64,000 nt of DNA, taken from contig JBMOMN010000023.1 in NCBI GenBank assembly GCA_049324115.1, positions 1 to 64,000 on the forward strand, given 5' to 3'. The stretch's first letter is position 1. Every line of letters starts with the position of its first letter. A model generated the notes under the pieces. It was not told the DNA's origin. It did no database searches and was given only the letters and a program-made list of their open reading frames with translations. The translations under genes were made by a program, and so were the position numbers. Positions 24,924 to 33,366 of the stretch are shown piece after piece. The stretch is from UBA5796 sp040752455. Lineage in GTDB: Bacteria > Chloroflexota > Anaerolineae > Anaerolineales > Villigracilaceae.

Positions 24924-25125
24924 TTTGCCCTCAGAAGAATGCGACCAGGAATGAATTCTCCAACTTTATCCACAACAGCCCGGGAGCCATCACGCCAATG
25001 CCCGGAAACTTTAAAACAAAGTATAAGGCAAATTCAGGATAATGCAATACGTTCCGTCTAATAGCCAATAATATTACCACATTTGTCCAATTCCAAAGCG
25101 TGCCTTTTTCTGGTTTAATATACCC

Positions 25126-25644
25126 GTGATCACCTACCGCCCCCTCTGCGCCGAAGACATCCCCCAGGTCAAACACATCATCCACACCGTTGCCTATGGC
25201 ATCTTCGGCTTCGACGGCAGCCTCGAAGACAGCATTCGCTACTACTCGGGATTGGGGATCTTCTCTGACCTCGACGATTTTCAATCCCACTATTTCGACA
25301 ACGCCGGGACATTCCTGGTGTCCCTGGATGACGGACAGGTCATCGGCTCCGGGGCCATCCGCAGGCTTGACGGGGAGACCGCCGAACTCAAGCGGATGTG
25401 GCTGCTCGAAGCGTACCAGGGACGGGGGGTCGGCTACCGTTTGATCGGCGAACTCTTTGCCTTTGCCCGGCTCCGGGGCTACCGCCGCGTCCGCCTGCAA
25501 ACCAGCCCGGAACAAACCCGTGCCCTGGCCTTCTACCGAAAAGTCGGCTTCCACGAAATCCCCTGCTACAACGACGACATCACCGAAGTTTCGATGGAAA
25601 TATCTTTAACTCAATCTCCCCCGCCCACTTCCCCGTTCAGATAA
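25126..25644 (+). CDS. GNAT-family N-acetyltransferase
   Basis: A 172-residue acetyltransferase. The acetyl-CoA binding motif is LKRMWLLEAYQGRGVGYRLI (about residues 88-107), followed by GYRRVRLQTSPEQTRALAFYRKVGF, the usual motif B region. The acceptor is unknown. The start is a GTG at 25126; no ATG is available before the conserved ITYRPLCAEDI. Its 3' end overlaps the convergent pncC-like gene by 34 bases. Confidence 0.85.
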   Translation: MITYRPLCAEDIPQVKHIIHTVAYGIFGFDGSLEDSIRYYSGLGIFSDLDDFQSHYFDNAGTFLVSLDDGQVIGSGAIRRLDGETAELKRMWLLEAYQGRGVGYRLIGELFAFARLRGYRRVRLQTSPEQTRALAFYRKVGFHEIPCYNDDITEVSMEISLTQSPPPTSPFR

Positions 25645-26105
25645 TCCAGCAGGAATTGGAAAGCCGCATCAACCGAATAAGCCTTATTCTGCGCCCGGTC
25701 GCCGTCCCAGACGAATTGGCGCGCCCAATCCCCCTGCGTGGTTGACAGGCCGATCCAGGTGGTGCCGACCGGTTTATCCGGCAGGCCGCCGCCCGGCCCG
25801 GCGATGCCGCTGACGCTGATCGCCACGTCCGCGCCGAGGGCCATGCGCGCCCCGCGTGCCATCTCGATCACCGTCTCGCGGCTGACCGCGCCGTGAGCGC
25901 GCAGGGTGTCCCACGAAACGTGCAGCAGCCCGACTTTGGCCTCGTAAGCGTAGGCCACGACCCCGCCCACGAAATAAGCCGACGACCCCGGCACGTCCGT
26001 GACCCGGTTGGCGAGCAGCCCCCCGGTGCAGGATTCGGCCAGGGCCAGGGTCAGGTTGCGGGTTTTCAAAAGGTCCCCAAGCTGTTCTTCCAGAGATTTC
26101 GACAT
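25611..26105 (-). CDS. pncC: CinA C-terminal-type nicotinamide mononucleotide amidohydrolase (PncC-like)
   Basis: A 164-residue stand-alone CinA C-terminal domain. Members of this family (PncC) deamidate NMN to nicotinic acid mononucleotide in pyridine nucleotide salvage. Characteristic stretches are LALAESCTGGLLANRVTDVP, GSSAYFVGGVVAYAYEAKV, LRAHGAVSRETVIEMARG and SVSGIAGPGG, with the catalytic Ser in AESCTGG. Length is standard for the single-domain form. The N-terminal molybdopterin-binding-like CinA domain is absent. Confidence 0.9.
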   Translation of the reverse strand: MSKSLEEQLGDLLKTRNLTLALAESCTGGLLANRVTDVPGSSAYFVGGVVAYAYEAKVGLLHVSWDTLRAHGAVSRETVIEMARGARMALGADVAISVSGIAGPGGGLPDKPVGTTWIGLSTTQGDWARQFVWDGDRAQNKAYSVDAAFQFLLDYLNGEVGGGD

Positions 26106-26149
26106 AAACCATCCTTTAATGTTTTGCCCATTATAAGCCCGGAATCAAA

Positions 26150-26172
26150 ATGCCCGCCTTTTCGGCGGGCAT
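26150..26172 (-). terminator. Intrinsic terminator after the Yip1-like gene
   Basis: On the minus strand ATGCCCGCC pairs with GGCGGGCAT around GAAAA and is followed by TTTTG. It begins 18 bases after the stop at 26190. Confidence 0.8.
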
Positions 26173-26189
26173 GGGATGATTGTCCTGAA

Positions 26190-26897
26190 TCAATAAAGGC
26201 CCTGGTTGATCGTATTGAACATATCGTTGATGACCGGCCCGAGCATGGCCGAGAGCGCGGCAATGCAGCAGCAGGCGATCAGGAACAGCGCCGCGACCGG
26301 CAGGAAAACCGATCCAATGGCCTGGCCCCAGCCGAAATAATTCACCGCTTTGACCGCTGTCACTTCCAGCACCAGCACGTAGATGAAAAACGCAAAAGCG
26401 ATCAATCCGGCCAGGATGTTGACGTAGGGTATCAGGCTGAGCAGCGAAAAGAGGGCAGAAATGAGCGAGACCGGCACGGAGATCGCCGCCATCACGAAGG
26501 CCAGTTTCTCGAAGCTCCCGATCCCGCCGAACAGCTTCGCCACCCATTGGATGATCCCGACAGTGATGGCGAACGACAACACGCCGAGCACCGCGCCGAT
26601 GGGCACACTGCAAGCCAGGGTCCCGATACTGATAGCGCCTCCGAAGCCTTCCGGCATGTATTCGCTGAAAAACGGGTCGGAGAACATCGAACGCACCGAA
26701 AAAGTCTGCACCACAGCCGCAACCATCCCGGTGATCAGCGTCGCCACAAAGACCCAGACCAGCGCATTGCCGGTGGTGGCATTCGGCTGGGCTGCAATGC
26801 GAGTAAAAGTCTCCTCTCGGGGCTGGGTAAGAGCTTCGAACCAGATGTCGAATATCCCCATACGCTCAGGTTCTTCGGACGATATTTGTTGTGACAT
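26190..26897 (-). CDS. Yip1-family membrane protein
   Basis: A 235-residue polytopic protein with about five transmembrane segments after a cytoplasmic N-terminus (IFDIWFEALTQPREETFTRIA). The pattern, a P-rich amphipathic start followed by hydrophobic spans with a WVAKLFGGIGSFEKLA loop, is typical of the bacterial Yip1 family (PF04893). Function in bacteria is mostly unknown. It stands alone, with its own terminator. Confidence 0.78.
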   Translation of the reverse strand: MSQQISSEEPERMGIFDIWFEALTQPREETFTRIAAQPNATTGNALVWVFVATLITGMVAAVVQTFSVRSMFSDPFFSEYMPEGFGGAISIGTLACSVPIGAVLGVLSFAITVGIIQWVAKLFGGIGSFEKLAFVMAAISVPVSLISALFSLLSLIPYVNILAGLIAFAFFIYVLVLEVTAVKAVNYFGWGQAIGSVFLPVAALFLIACCCIAALSAMLGPVINDMFNTINQGLY

Positions 26898-26922
26898 GGC
26901 AGCCTCCGTAGTGTGAATAAGA

Positions 26923-26937
26923 AAGTGCGTCGCACTT
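26923..26937. repeat. GTGCGTCGCAC palindrome
   Basis: AAGTGCG-T-CGCACTT, a perfect palindrome with a single central base, upstream of the Yip1-like gene. The same core appears at both ends of an element inside the acyl-CoA synthetase gene (47662-47673 and 47738-47749). The remaining intergenic DNA (26938-27151) holds the uvrC promoter region and no gene. Confidence 0.8.
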
Positions 26938-27151
26938 GCCTGAATGGGTTTGTTCCAAGCAAAAAAGGTCTTGCCTGGCGGGGTTTTGAATCAAGGCCAG
27001 GCGCAATGCACTCGCGGGTGAGCAGATACGTTTTTTATAGCACATTTGGCAGGGCGTTTCAACAAGCGGGGCAAAATATCACCATTTTGTAACCGTCGGC
27101 ATGGCCCGATCATCACCCGGCTGCAATTAACAGTATGTTAAAATTGCGCCC

Positions 27152-29023
27152 ATGACCGAAATCAGCGAGCACCTGCAAGGCATCCTCGATACCCTGCCCG
27201 CCAAGCCCGGCTGTTACTTGATGAAGAACGCCGAGGACAAGATCATCTACGTGGGCAAGGCCGTCAACCTGAAGAACCGGGTGCGTTCCTATTTCCATTC
27301 CAGCGCCGGGCTGGACAATAAAACCCGCCGCCTGGTGCGTGAGATCGCCCACATCGAGTGGATCGTGGTCGGGTCGGAACTTGAGGCCTTGATCCTCGAG
27401 ATGAACCTGATCAAACGCCACCGTCCGAAGTTCAACATCAAGCTCAAGGACGACAAGCGCTACCCGTACATCAAAGTCCACTGGGGCGAGGCTTATCCCA
27501 AGGTGACGGTCACGCGCCAGATGCTCGACGACGGCTCGCGTTACTTCGGCCCGTACACCTCCGCCTGGGCCGTCTACCAGACTTTGGACGTGCTGCGGCG
27601 CGTCTTCCCCTACCTGACCTGCGACCGGGAGATCACCGGCCAGGACAGGCGGGCGTGTCTTTACTACGACATCAAGCTGTGTACCGCGCCCTGCATCGGC
27701 GCGATCACCCAGGCCGGATACCGCCAAATGATCCAGGACCTGATGGATTTCCTGGGCGGACACTCCGAGCCGATCGTCGAACGCATCCAGAAGGAGATGG
27801 CGACCGCAGCCGAGGAGCTGCGCTTCGAGAAAGCCGCCGCCCTGCGCGACCAGCTCAAGGCCATCCAGTCCATCGTCGAGCGGCAGAAGATCGTCTTCCC
27901 CTCCGATTACCTCGACTCGGACGTGCTGGCCATGGCCCGCGCCGACGGGGAAGCCTGCGTGCAGATCTTCTTCATCCGGGGCGGCAAGCTGATCGGACGC
28001 GAATACTTCATCCTCGAAGGCACCGAAGACGAACGGGACGCCGAAGTGATGGCCGAGTTCGTCAAGCAATTCTACACCGAGGCGGCCATCGTCCCGCCCC
28101 AGGTGATGCTGCCGCAGGAGATCGAGGAAGCCCAGATCATCAAGCAGTGGCTCAAATCGAAGCGCGGCGGCGAGAAAGTGGAAATCTTCGTTCCCATCGA
28201 AGGCCAGCCGCAGGAACTGGTCCAGATGGCCGCCGAGAATGCCACCGAAACCCTTTCGGCGCTCAAGGCCCAGTGGGAAGCCGACACCCACAAGCAGGAG
28301 ACGGCCCTGTCCGAGTTGCAGGAGGCGTTGAAACTGCCCGGCCCGCCCAACCGGATCGAGTGCTACGACATCTCCAACACGCAAGGCACGGCCATCGTCG
28401 GCTCTATGGTCGTGTTCACCCAGGGCGTGCCGGATAAAAAACTCTACCGGCGTTTCAACGTCGAATCGGTGGTCGGCGCGCCGGACGACTTCGCCAGCAT
28501 GGAAGAAGTACTGACCCGGCGCTTCAAACGCTGGCAATCGGCCCAGGGCGCGGCAGCCGGCCCCGGGTCCAAGCTGGACGAGTCGTTTGGATTCCTCCCG
28601 GACCTGGTCATCATAGACGGCGGCAAGGGACAGTTGGGCCGGGCCGTCAAAGTCCTCGAAACTGCCGGCTTGCAGGATAAAGTCCCGGTGGTGGGGTTGG
28701 CCAAACAGGAGGAAGAAATCTTCTTCCCGCACAATCCCAAACCGCTGATGCTGGCGCGCCACTCGCAGGGGCTGTACCTCGTCCAGCGCATCCGGGACGA
28801 GGCCCACCGTTTCGCCATCACCGCCCACCGCAACCGGCGCTCGAAGCTGGGCCTGGCCTCGCAACTGGACGGCATCCCCGGCATCGGCCCGGCCCGGCGG
28901 AAAGCCCTCTTGAAACATTTTGGTTCGGTTGATAAGATTAGAGAGGCAACGGTCGAAGAGTTGGCTGCCGTGGAAGGTGTAACGGCTGCTGTTGCCGAGA
29001 GTGTGAAAGCACACCTGGAATAG
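27152..29023 (+). CDS. uvrC: Excinuclease ABC subunit C
   Basis: A 623-residue UvrC, the dual-incision nuclease of nucleotide excision repair that works with UvrA and UvrB. In order: the GIY-YIG domain (about 15-95; GCYLMKNAEDK, IIYVGKAVNLKNRVRSYF), which cuts 3' of the lesion; a UvrB-binding UVR motif (about 205-240; FEKAAALRDQLKAIQ); the RNase H-like domain (about 395-550; IECYDISNTQGTAIVGSMVV and DLVIIDGGKGQLGRA), which cuts 5'; and a C-terminal helix-hairpin-helix pair (LDGIPGIGPARRKALLKHFG, then VEELAAVEGV). Full length. It is followed eight bases later by a TA pair. Confidence 0.96.
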   Translation: MTEISEHLQGILDTLPAKPGCYLMKNAEDKIIYVGKAVNLKNRVRSYFHSSAGLDNKTRRLVREIAHIEWIVVGSELEALILEMNLIKRHRPKFNIKLKDDKRYPYIKVHWGEAYPKVTVTRQMLDDGSRYFGPYTSAWAVYQTLDVLRRVFPYLTCDREITGQDRRACLYYDIKLCTAPCIGAITQAGYRQMIQDLMDFLGGHSEPIVERIQKEMATAAEELRFEKAAALRDQLKAIQSIVERQKIVFPSDYLDSDVLAMARADGEACVQIFFIRGGKLIGREYFILEGTEDERDAEVMAEFVKQFYTEAAIVPPQVMLPQEIEEAQIIKQWLKSKRGGEKVEIFVPIEGQPQELVQMAAENATETLSALKAQWEADTHKQETALSELQEALKLPGPPNRIECYDISNTQGTAIVGSMVVFTQGVPDKKLYRRFNVESVVGAPDDFASMEEVLTRRFKRWQSAQGAAAGPGSKLDESFGFLPDLVIIDGGKGQLGRAVKVLETAGLQDKVPVVGLAKQEEEIFFPHNPKPLMLARHSQGLYLVQRIRDEAHRFAITAHRNRRSKLGLASQLDGIPGIGPARRKALLKHFGSVDKIREATVEELAAVEGVTAAVAESVKAHLE

Positions 29024-29031
29024 GAATAAGT

Positions 29032-29346
29032 ATGAGCGCAGAAATGGTAGTCATTCCAAAATCCACACATAATGTCTTGCGCCGTTTGACTGGGGAGTCG
29101 CGCCCGGACATTGCCCTGTCTATGGCTCTGAAAAGCCTAATTCACTTGCGGATCGAGGCCGTTCAAGCGAATTTGGCAGCCTACGAGAAAAAATATGGCA
29201 TGGATTTCCCGGCTTTCGAGAAAGCCTGGCAAGACGGAAAAATAGAAGATCCCTATTCTTACCCCGTCGAAATGGATTATATGGAATGGGAAGCGGCTGT
29301 CTCTGACCTGGAAGAATTACAGGATATCCTGAAATGGCAGGCATGA
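29032..29346 (+). CDS. Probable antitoxin, TumA-like partner
   Basis: A 104-residue protein with a helical middle and the segment YEKKYGMDFPAFEKAWQDGK, then EDPYSYPVEMDYMEWEAAVS. That YGM..F..F...W / YSY.VE.DYMEWE pattern is what I associate with small antitoxins encoded just before TumE-like proteins. It overlaps the following toxin-like gene by 13 bases. Assignment is from memory of the pattern and from context; no DNA-binding domain is evident. Confidence 0.65.
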   Translation: MSAEMVVIPKSTHNVLRRLTGESRPDIALSMALKSLIHLRIEAVQANLAAYEKKYGMDFPAFEKAWQDGKIEDPYSYPVEMDYMEWEAAVSDLEELQDILKWQA

Positions 29347-29669
29347 CCCTGGATGAGTTCGAACACCGGGTTATAGCGGCCTGTTCGAATTCTTCCGCTG
29401 TTCAAAGCATTGCTTTGAACACGACCAGCGAGACGACGATCCGTTTTCGGATCGTTCTGGTGGACAACTCTTTCATTGACGTATTTTTCAATGAGAAGTT
29501 GGGCAAGGCGTCTTATGCGGTGATAAAAAATGGGAGCCGGATTTTTGGCGCAGACAATACAGGTGGTTGGCACTGGCATCCGCGTGAAGACCCGTCGGAT
29601 CACGTCCCTGCCGGGAGCGCAATCACCTTCGAGGAGTTCCTCGAAAAGGTCGAAAAAGGCCTGGAATGA
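29334..29669 (+). CDS. TumE-like toxin candidate
   Basis: A 111-residue protein. A strand-rich core (TTIRFRIVLVDNSFIDVFFN, then ASYAVIKNGSRIFGADN) ends in the His/Trp-rich GGWHWHPREDPSDHVP. The DN..GWHWHP..H ending resembles the DN.PHHP..HHKH tail of TumE-family toxins. Gene order, small size and overlap with the upstream gene support a TA pair. It overlaps the next gene, a receiver protein, by four bases, so the pair sits inside a uvrC-regulator cluster. I have no direct evidence of toxicity. Confidence 0.6.
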   Translation: MAGMTLDEFEHRVIAACSNSSAVQSIALNTTSETTIRFRIVLVDNSFIDVFFNEKLGKASYAVIKNGSRIFGADNTGGWHWHPREDPSDHVPAGSAITFEEFLEKVEKGLE

Positions 29670-30046
29670 AGAAAATCTGGATCGTGGACGATGACGAAGA
29701 AATGGCGCAGGCCATCAGCCTGATGTTGAGGCTGCTCGACTGCGACACGCGCCATTTCCTCAACGCCCGCTCCACGGCCCAGACCCTGCTGGCCGGCCAC
29801 TGCCCCGACCTGCTCATCCTCGACATCAACATGCCCGAAGTGACCGGGATTGACCTGCTCGAATTCCTGCGCCGCCGCAAGGAGTGGAAGCACCTGCCGA
29901 TCATTATGCTTTCCTCCGAAGCCGCCGACGTGCAGGTGGACGAGGCCCTCTCCAAAGGCGCCGACGGCTACGTCTTCAAACCGGTCACGATAGACGAGAT
30001 CGAATCTGCGATGCAGAAGGCTTTCGACAAACATCCAGTAAAATAA
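29666..30046 (+). CDS. Single-domain response regulator
   Basis: A 126-residue stand-alone receiver domain: acidic pocket in IWIVDDDEEMA, phosphoacceptor Asp53 (LILDINMPEVTG), Ser in IIMLSSEAA and Lys in GYVFKPV. No output domain. It would act as a phosphorelay link or by protein contact. No kinase is adjacent; its ATG overlaps the stop of the TumE-like gene. Confidence 0.92.
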   Translation: MKKIWIVDDDEEMAQAISLMLRLLDCDTRHFLNARSTAQTLLAGHCPDLLILDINMPEVTGIDLLEFLRRRKEWKHLPIIMLSSEAADVQVDEALSKGADGYVFKPVTIDEIESAMQKAFDKHPVK

Positions 30047-30081
30047 CCGCCCGCGGGCGGAAATCCAGAGGTCCTTCCAGA

Positions 30082-30228
30082 ATGGCAAGCAAAAGCAAAA
30101 ATACCAAAAAATCCCAGGGATTGACCCGCCAGCAGCGCCAGGCGCGCGCCTTGAGCTACATATTCCTGGGCATCTCGGTGATATTGATCCTGTCCATGAT
30201 CCTCTCATCGGTCGTCAATTCTTTTTGA
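30082..30228 (+). CDS. Small single-span membrane protein
   Basis: A 48-residue protein: a basic, soluble start (MASKSKNTKKSQGLTRQQRQ) and one hydrophobic helix (ALSYIFLGISVILILSMIL). A purine-rich AGAGG lies about 12 bases upstream, a little far. Size and layout resemble small uncharacterised membrane proteins near translation or secretion genes. No function assigned. Confidence 0.55.
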   Translation: MASKSKNTKKSQGLTRQQRQARALSYIFLGISVILILSMILSSVVNSF

Positions 30229-30319
30229 AACCGCCGGTAACATCCTTCCCGAAAGCAGGTTTCCCGATACACTACCCGGAACTTCCGCCGGGTAGTTACG
30301 CATTCCAGGCAGCAGCCTT

Positions 30320-31822
30320 GTGAAACATCCAATCTGGCAAAGCGCAATAACCGGCTCGAAGTATGCGTTCGTCGTCCTGCTGGCCGTATCCCCGGTGCTG
30401 GCGCTCGGCGCAGCCAACGTCCGCGAAGCCTCGCTGGATGTGCAGGCGCGCCCGCTGATCGCCGCAGTCCTGGCGTCGTTCGGCCTGTGGGGCCTGTGTA
30501 TCCTGCTCTTCAAAGACCGGGGACGGGCTGCTATCTTTTCGTCGCTGTTCGTCTTCCTGTTCCTGAGCTACGGCCATTTCTACACTGCGATTGGGGAGCG
30601 GATCCCGTTTAGCAACTGGATTCTGTGGATCGCCATCCTTCTGGTCCCCTACCTGGTCCAGCGCCTCGGACGCGGGGGCGGGTCCCGTCAAAAGAACATC
30701 TTCAGCGCCCTCAACGTGATCGGGATCGCCCTGGTCGCCCAGGCGGTGTACGGAACCATCGCCTACCCCCTTGCGCTCCGCAATGCCACCCCGGTCAGCG
30801 CGCTCGACTTCACTCCCGGCATCCAGGCCAAACCCGACGTTTACTACATCATCGTCGATTCCTACACCCGCGCAGATACCTTGAAGAAGCTGGGATTCAA
30901 CAACGCCGCCTTCATCAAGGAATTGAAGCGTCGCGGCTTTTATGTAGGAACATGCAGCACCAGCAACTACCTGTTCACCACCCTTTCGTTGGCTTCGTCC
31001 CTGAATATGGATTACCTGTGGAACGTCTTTCCTGAAAAAGGCAACAATGATGCCGACTCGACTCCCATTTACAAAACCCTGAAAGAGAACCGTGTCCGCA
31101 GCATTTTCGAGGGGATGGGGTACCAGACAGTCGCCTTCGAGACCGGCTACGCCTGGACCGAATGGCGCGACGCCGACCTGTTCCTGCAACCGGGGTACAA
31201 CCGGCTCACCTTCCCGCATTTGCAGCCGTTCGAGCAGTTGCTCCTGTCCGGGACTGCTGCCTGGCCCCTCCTGAGCACCGATCAACAGCAAAGGTACAGG
31301 TTCAGTTCGTACCACCCGCATTTTGACCGCGTCCACTACGTGTTCGATTCTCTCGCCGGTCTTCCTGAAACTGCCGGCCCGAAATTCGTATTCGCCCACA
31401 TCCTGCTGCCCCACCCGCCATACGTCTTCAACGCGGATGGCTCGATGCGGGAACCGGGACGCTATGTTGGGAAAAAGCCCTACGCCGAGAATGTGCGGGC
31501 CACCAACACCTTACTTTTGGACACCCTGGATGAAATCCTGGAAAACTCGCCCGCGCCGCCCATCATCATCATCCAGGGAGACCATGGCCGCTGGGGATCG
31601 AAAAGCGCGGATAAGTTCACCATCCTCAACGCCTACTTCCTGCCGGATGATGGTCAACAGGTCCTGTACCCTCGGATTTCGCCGGTAAACACGTTTCGGG
31701 TCATTTTCAATACCTACTTTGGCGCCGATTTTCCAATTCTGGATGATCTTCAAATCATCACGGACATCGGCCGCCCATACAAAAACCACCCGGCTCCCCA
31801 CATCCCCTCGCCTTGTGATTAA
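30320..31822 (+). CDS. Membrane sulfatase-fold hydrolase/transferase
   Basis: A 500-residue protein with four or so N-terminal transmembrane segments (about 15-155) and a C-terminal extracytoplasmic alkaline-phosphatase-superfamily domain. Metal-site segments are DVYYIIVDSYTRADTL (first Asp), VFAHILLPHPPYVFN and IIIIQGDHGRWGSK (Asp-His). The layout resembles lipoteichoic acid synthases and phosphoethanolamine transferases, enzymes that move phosphate-containing groups onto surface glycans or lipids. The substrate is not predictable. I use a GTG start at 30320; no clear ribosome site is seen. Confidence 0.8.
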   Translation: MKHPIWQSAITGSKYAFVVLLAVSPVLALGAANVREASLDVQARPLIAAVLASFGLWGLCILLFKDRGRAAIFSSLFVFLFLSYGHFYTAIGERIPFSNWILWIAILLVPYLVQRLGRGGGSRQKNIFSALNVIGIALVAQAVYGTIAYPLALRNATPVSALDFTPGIQAKPDVYYIIVDSYTRADTLKKLGFNNAAFIKELKRRGFYVGTCSTSNYLFTTLSLASSLNMDYLWNVFPEKGNNDADSTPIYKTLKENRVRSIFEGMGYQTVAFETGYAWTEWRDADLFLQPGYNRLTFPHLQPFEQLLLSGTAAWPLLSTDQQQRYRFSSYHPHFDRVHYVFDSLAGLPETAGPKFVFAHILLPHPPYVFNADGSMREPGRYVGKKPYAENVRATNTLLLDTLDEILENSPAPPIIIIQGDHGRWGSKSADKFTILNAYFLPDDGQQVLYPRISPVNTFRVIFNTYFGADFPILDDLQIITDIGRPYKNHPAPHIPSPCD

Positions 31823-31920
31823 GTTAATCGGAATGGTATAATCCCGCCGCGCGGCGCAAGAAGCCGCGCTTTACTACGATTACTCCCATTGCGGCCCGCC
31901 GCAGTGAACGAAGGAAAATT

Positions 31921-33000
31921 ATGCTCGACAAACTTGCTGGAATCGAAGCGCGATACGACGAGATCAACCGCCTGCTGATGGACGTGGGGAACGATTACCA
32001 GGCCGCAGCCGAACTTGGCCGGGAACGCGCCGAACTCGAAGAGATCGTGGACAAATCCCGCCAATACCGCCGCCTGCTCGAACGCCTGGACGAAGCCCGA
32101 GACCTCCTCAACAACGAATCAGACGACGACCTGCGCGCCCTGGCCGAGGCCGAGATCGCGGAGGTGGAGCCGCAGATCGAGCCGATGGAAGCCGCGCTCA
32201 AATCCCTGCTGGTGCCCAAAGACCCGCGTGACGAGAAGAACGTCATCATGGAGATCAGGGCCGGCACCGGCGGCGACGAAGCCGCCATCTTCGCCGGCGA
32301 CCTGTTCCGCATGTACACCCGTTACGCCGAAAACCAGGGCTGGAAGACCGAGATCATGTCCGAGAATGAGATCGGCGTGGGCGGTTACAAGGAGGTCATC
32401 TTCCTGCTCAAGGGCCGGGGGGCGTACTCCCGGCTGAAGTACGAATCGGGCGTCCACCGCGTCCAGCGCGTGCCGGTCACCGAGGCGCAGGGACGCATCC
32501 ACACCTCCACTGCCACGGTCGCGGTGCTGGCCGAAGTCGAGGAAGTGGACGTCGAGATCCCCGACTCCGACATCCGCATAGACGTGTTCAAATCCGCCGG
32601 GGCGGGCGGGCAGAACGTCCAGAAGAACGCCACCGCCATCCGCATCACCCACTTCCCGACCGGGATCGTCGTCGCCTGCCAGGATGAACGTTCGCAACTG
32701 CAAAACAAGCTGCGGGCCATGTCCATTTTGCGGGCCAAGCTGTACGAGATCGAGGAAGAAAAACGCCGTTCCGAGCGCGAGCAGGACCGCCGCTCCCAGG
32801 TCGGCACGGGCGAACGTTCCGAGAAGATCCGCACTTACAATTACCCGCAAAACCGAGTCACCGACCACCGCATCAATCACTCGGTCTTCAACCTGCCGGC
32901 CGTGATGGCCGGCGGCATCGAGGAGTTCATCGAAGAACTCTCGCAACGCGACGAAGCCGAGCGCCTGGCCAGCAGCGGGTTCGACGACGAAGAAGAATGA
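31921..33000 (+). CDS. prfA: Peptide chain release factor 1
   Basis: A 359-residue class I release factor for UAA and UAG. The anticodon-like motif is in HRVQRVPVTEAQGRIHTS (PVT, the RF1 type). The catalytic GGQ is in SAGAGGQNVQKNATAIRITH, about residue 233. The usual context after GGQ in RF1 is HVN(T/K)TDSA; the NVQKNATA version appears, as far as I recall, in Chloroflexota. The N-terminal helical domain and the ERSEKIRTYNYPQNRVTDHR stretch are standard. An AAGGAAA ribosome site precedes the ATG. prmC, which methylates the GGQ glutamine, lies two genes downstream. Confidence 0.95.
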   Translation: MLDKLAGIEARYDEINRLLMDVGNDYQAAAELGRERAELEEIVDKSRQYRRLLERLDEARDLLNNESDDDLRALAEAEIAEVEPQIEPMEAALKSLLVPKDPRDEKNVIMEIRAGTGGDEAAIFAGDLFRMYTRYAENQGWKTEIMSENEIGVGGYKEVIFLLKGRGAYSRLKYESGVHRVQRVPVTEAQGRIHTSTATVAVLAEVEEVDVEIPDSDIRIDVFKSAGAGGQNVQKNATAIRITHFPTGIVVACQDERSQLQNKLRAMSILRAKLYEIEEEKRRSEREQDRRSQVGTGERSEKIRTYNYPQNRVTDHRINHSVFNLPAVMAGGIEEFIEELSQRDEAERLASSGFDDEEE

Positions 33001-33366
33001 CCGATGAGGGCACGGACTACCGTGCCCTTTTGTTTGAAAATATAGATCTCCCGTTTTCAAAGCGAAACGGAAAACCTTTGCCGCTAATTGCGCGAATTGT
33101 GTACTGGTCAGGTGTATGTCAGACAAGATCCTTCACCATGGAGACACGAAGGCACGAAGTTTTTCCCTTGTTTTCTCAGTGTCTCAGTGGCTCCGTGGTT
33201 CAAAGGTTGTCCAACATGCTTTTGACGAACACACAATCTTCGCGAATTCTTCGGAAGATTAGCGGATTCTTTTCTCTGCTGGTTAAGAGCGCCCCATCGG
33301 TTTGGCGCGCCAACAAAATATTCGCATCATTCGCCAATTCGCATAATTCGCGTTGAAAGAAATTCG
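33001..33366. other. Gene-free region with degenerate repeats
   Basis: 366 bases without a convincing gene. 33136-33209 holds a CACGAAGGCACGAAG/CTCAGTGTCTCAGTGGCTC-type degenerate inverted repeat. 33235-33258 holds a short ATCTTC..GAAGAT hairpin, and 33318-33353 four ATTCGC units. Related repeats occur at 38395-38475, 43650-43690, 44115-44157 and 63130-63225. Confidence 0.6.

Noticed and set aside
27113..29014. 633-residue open frame opposite uvrC
   Set aside because: It is the antisense of a gene with complete UvrC motifs; its composition is low-complexity and it has no recognisable domain.
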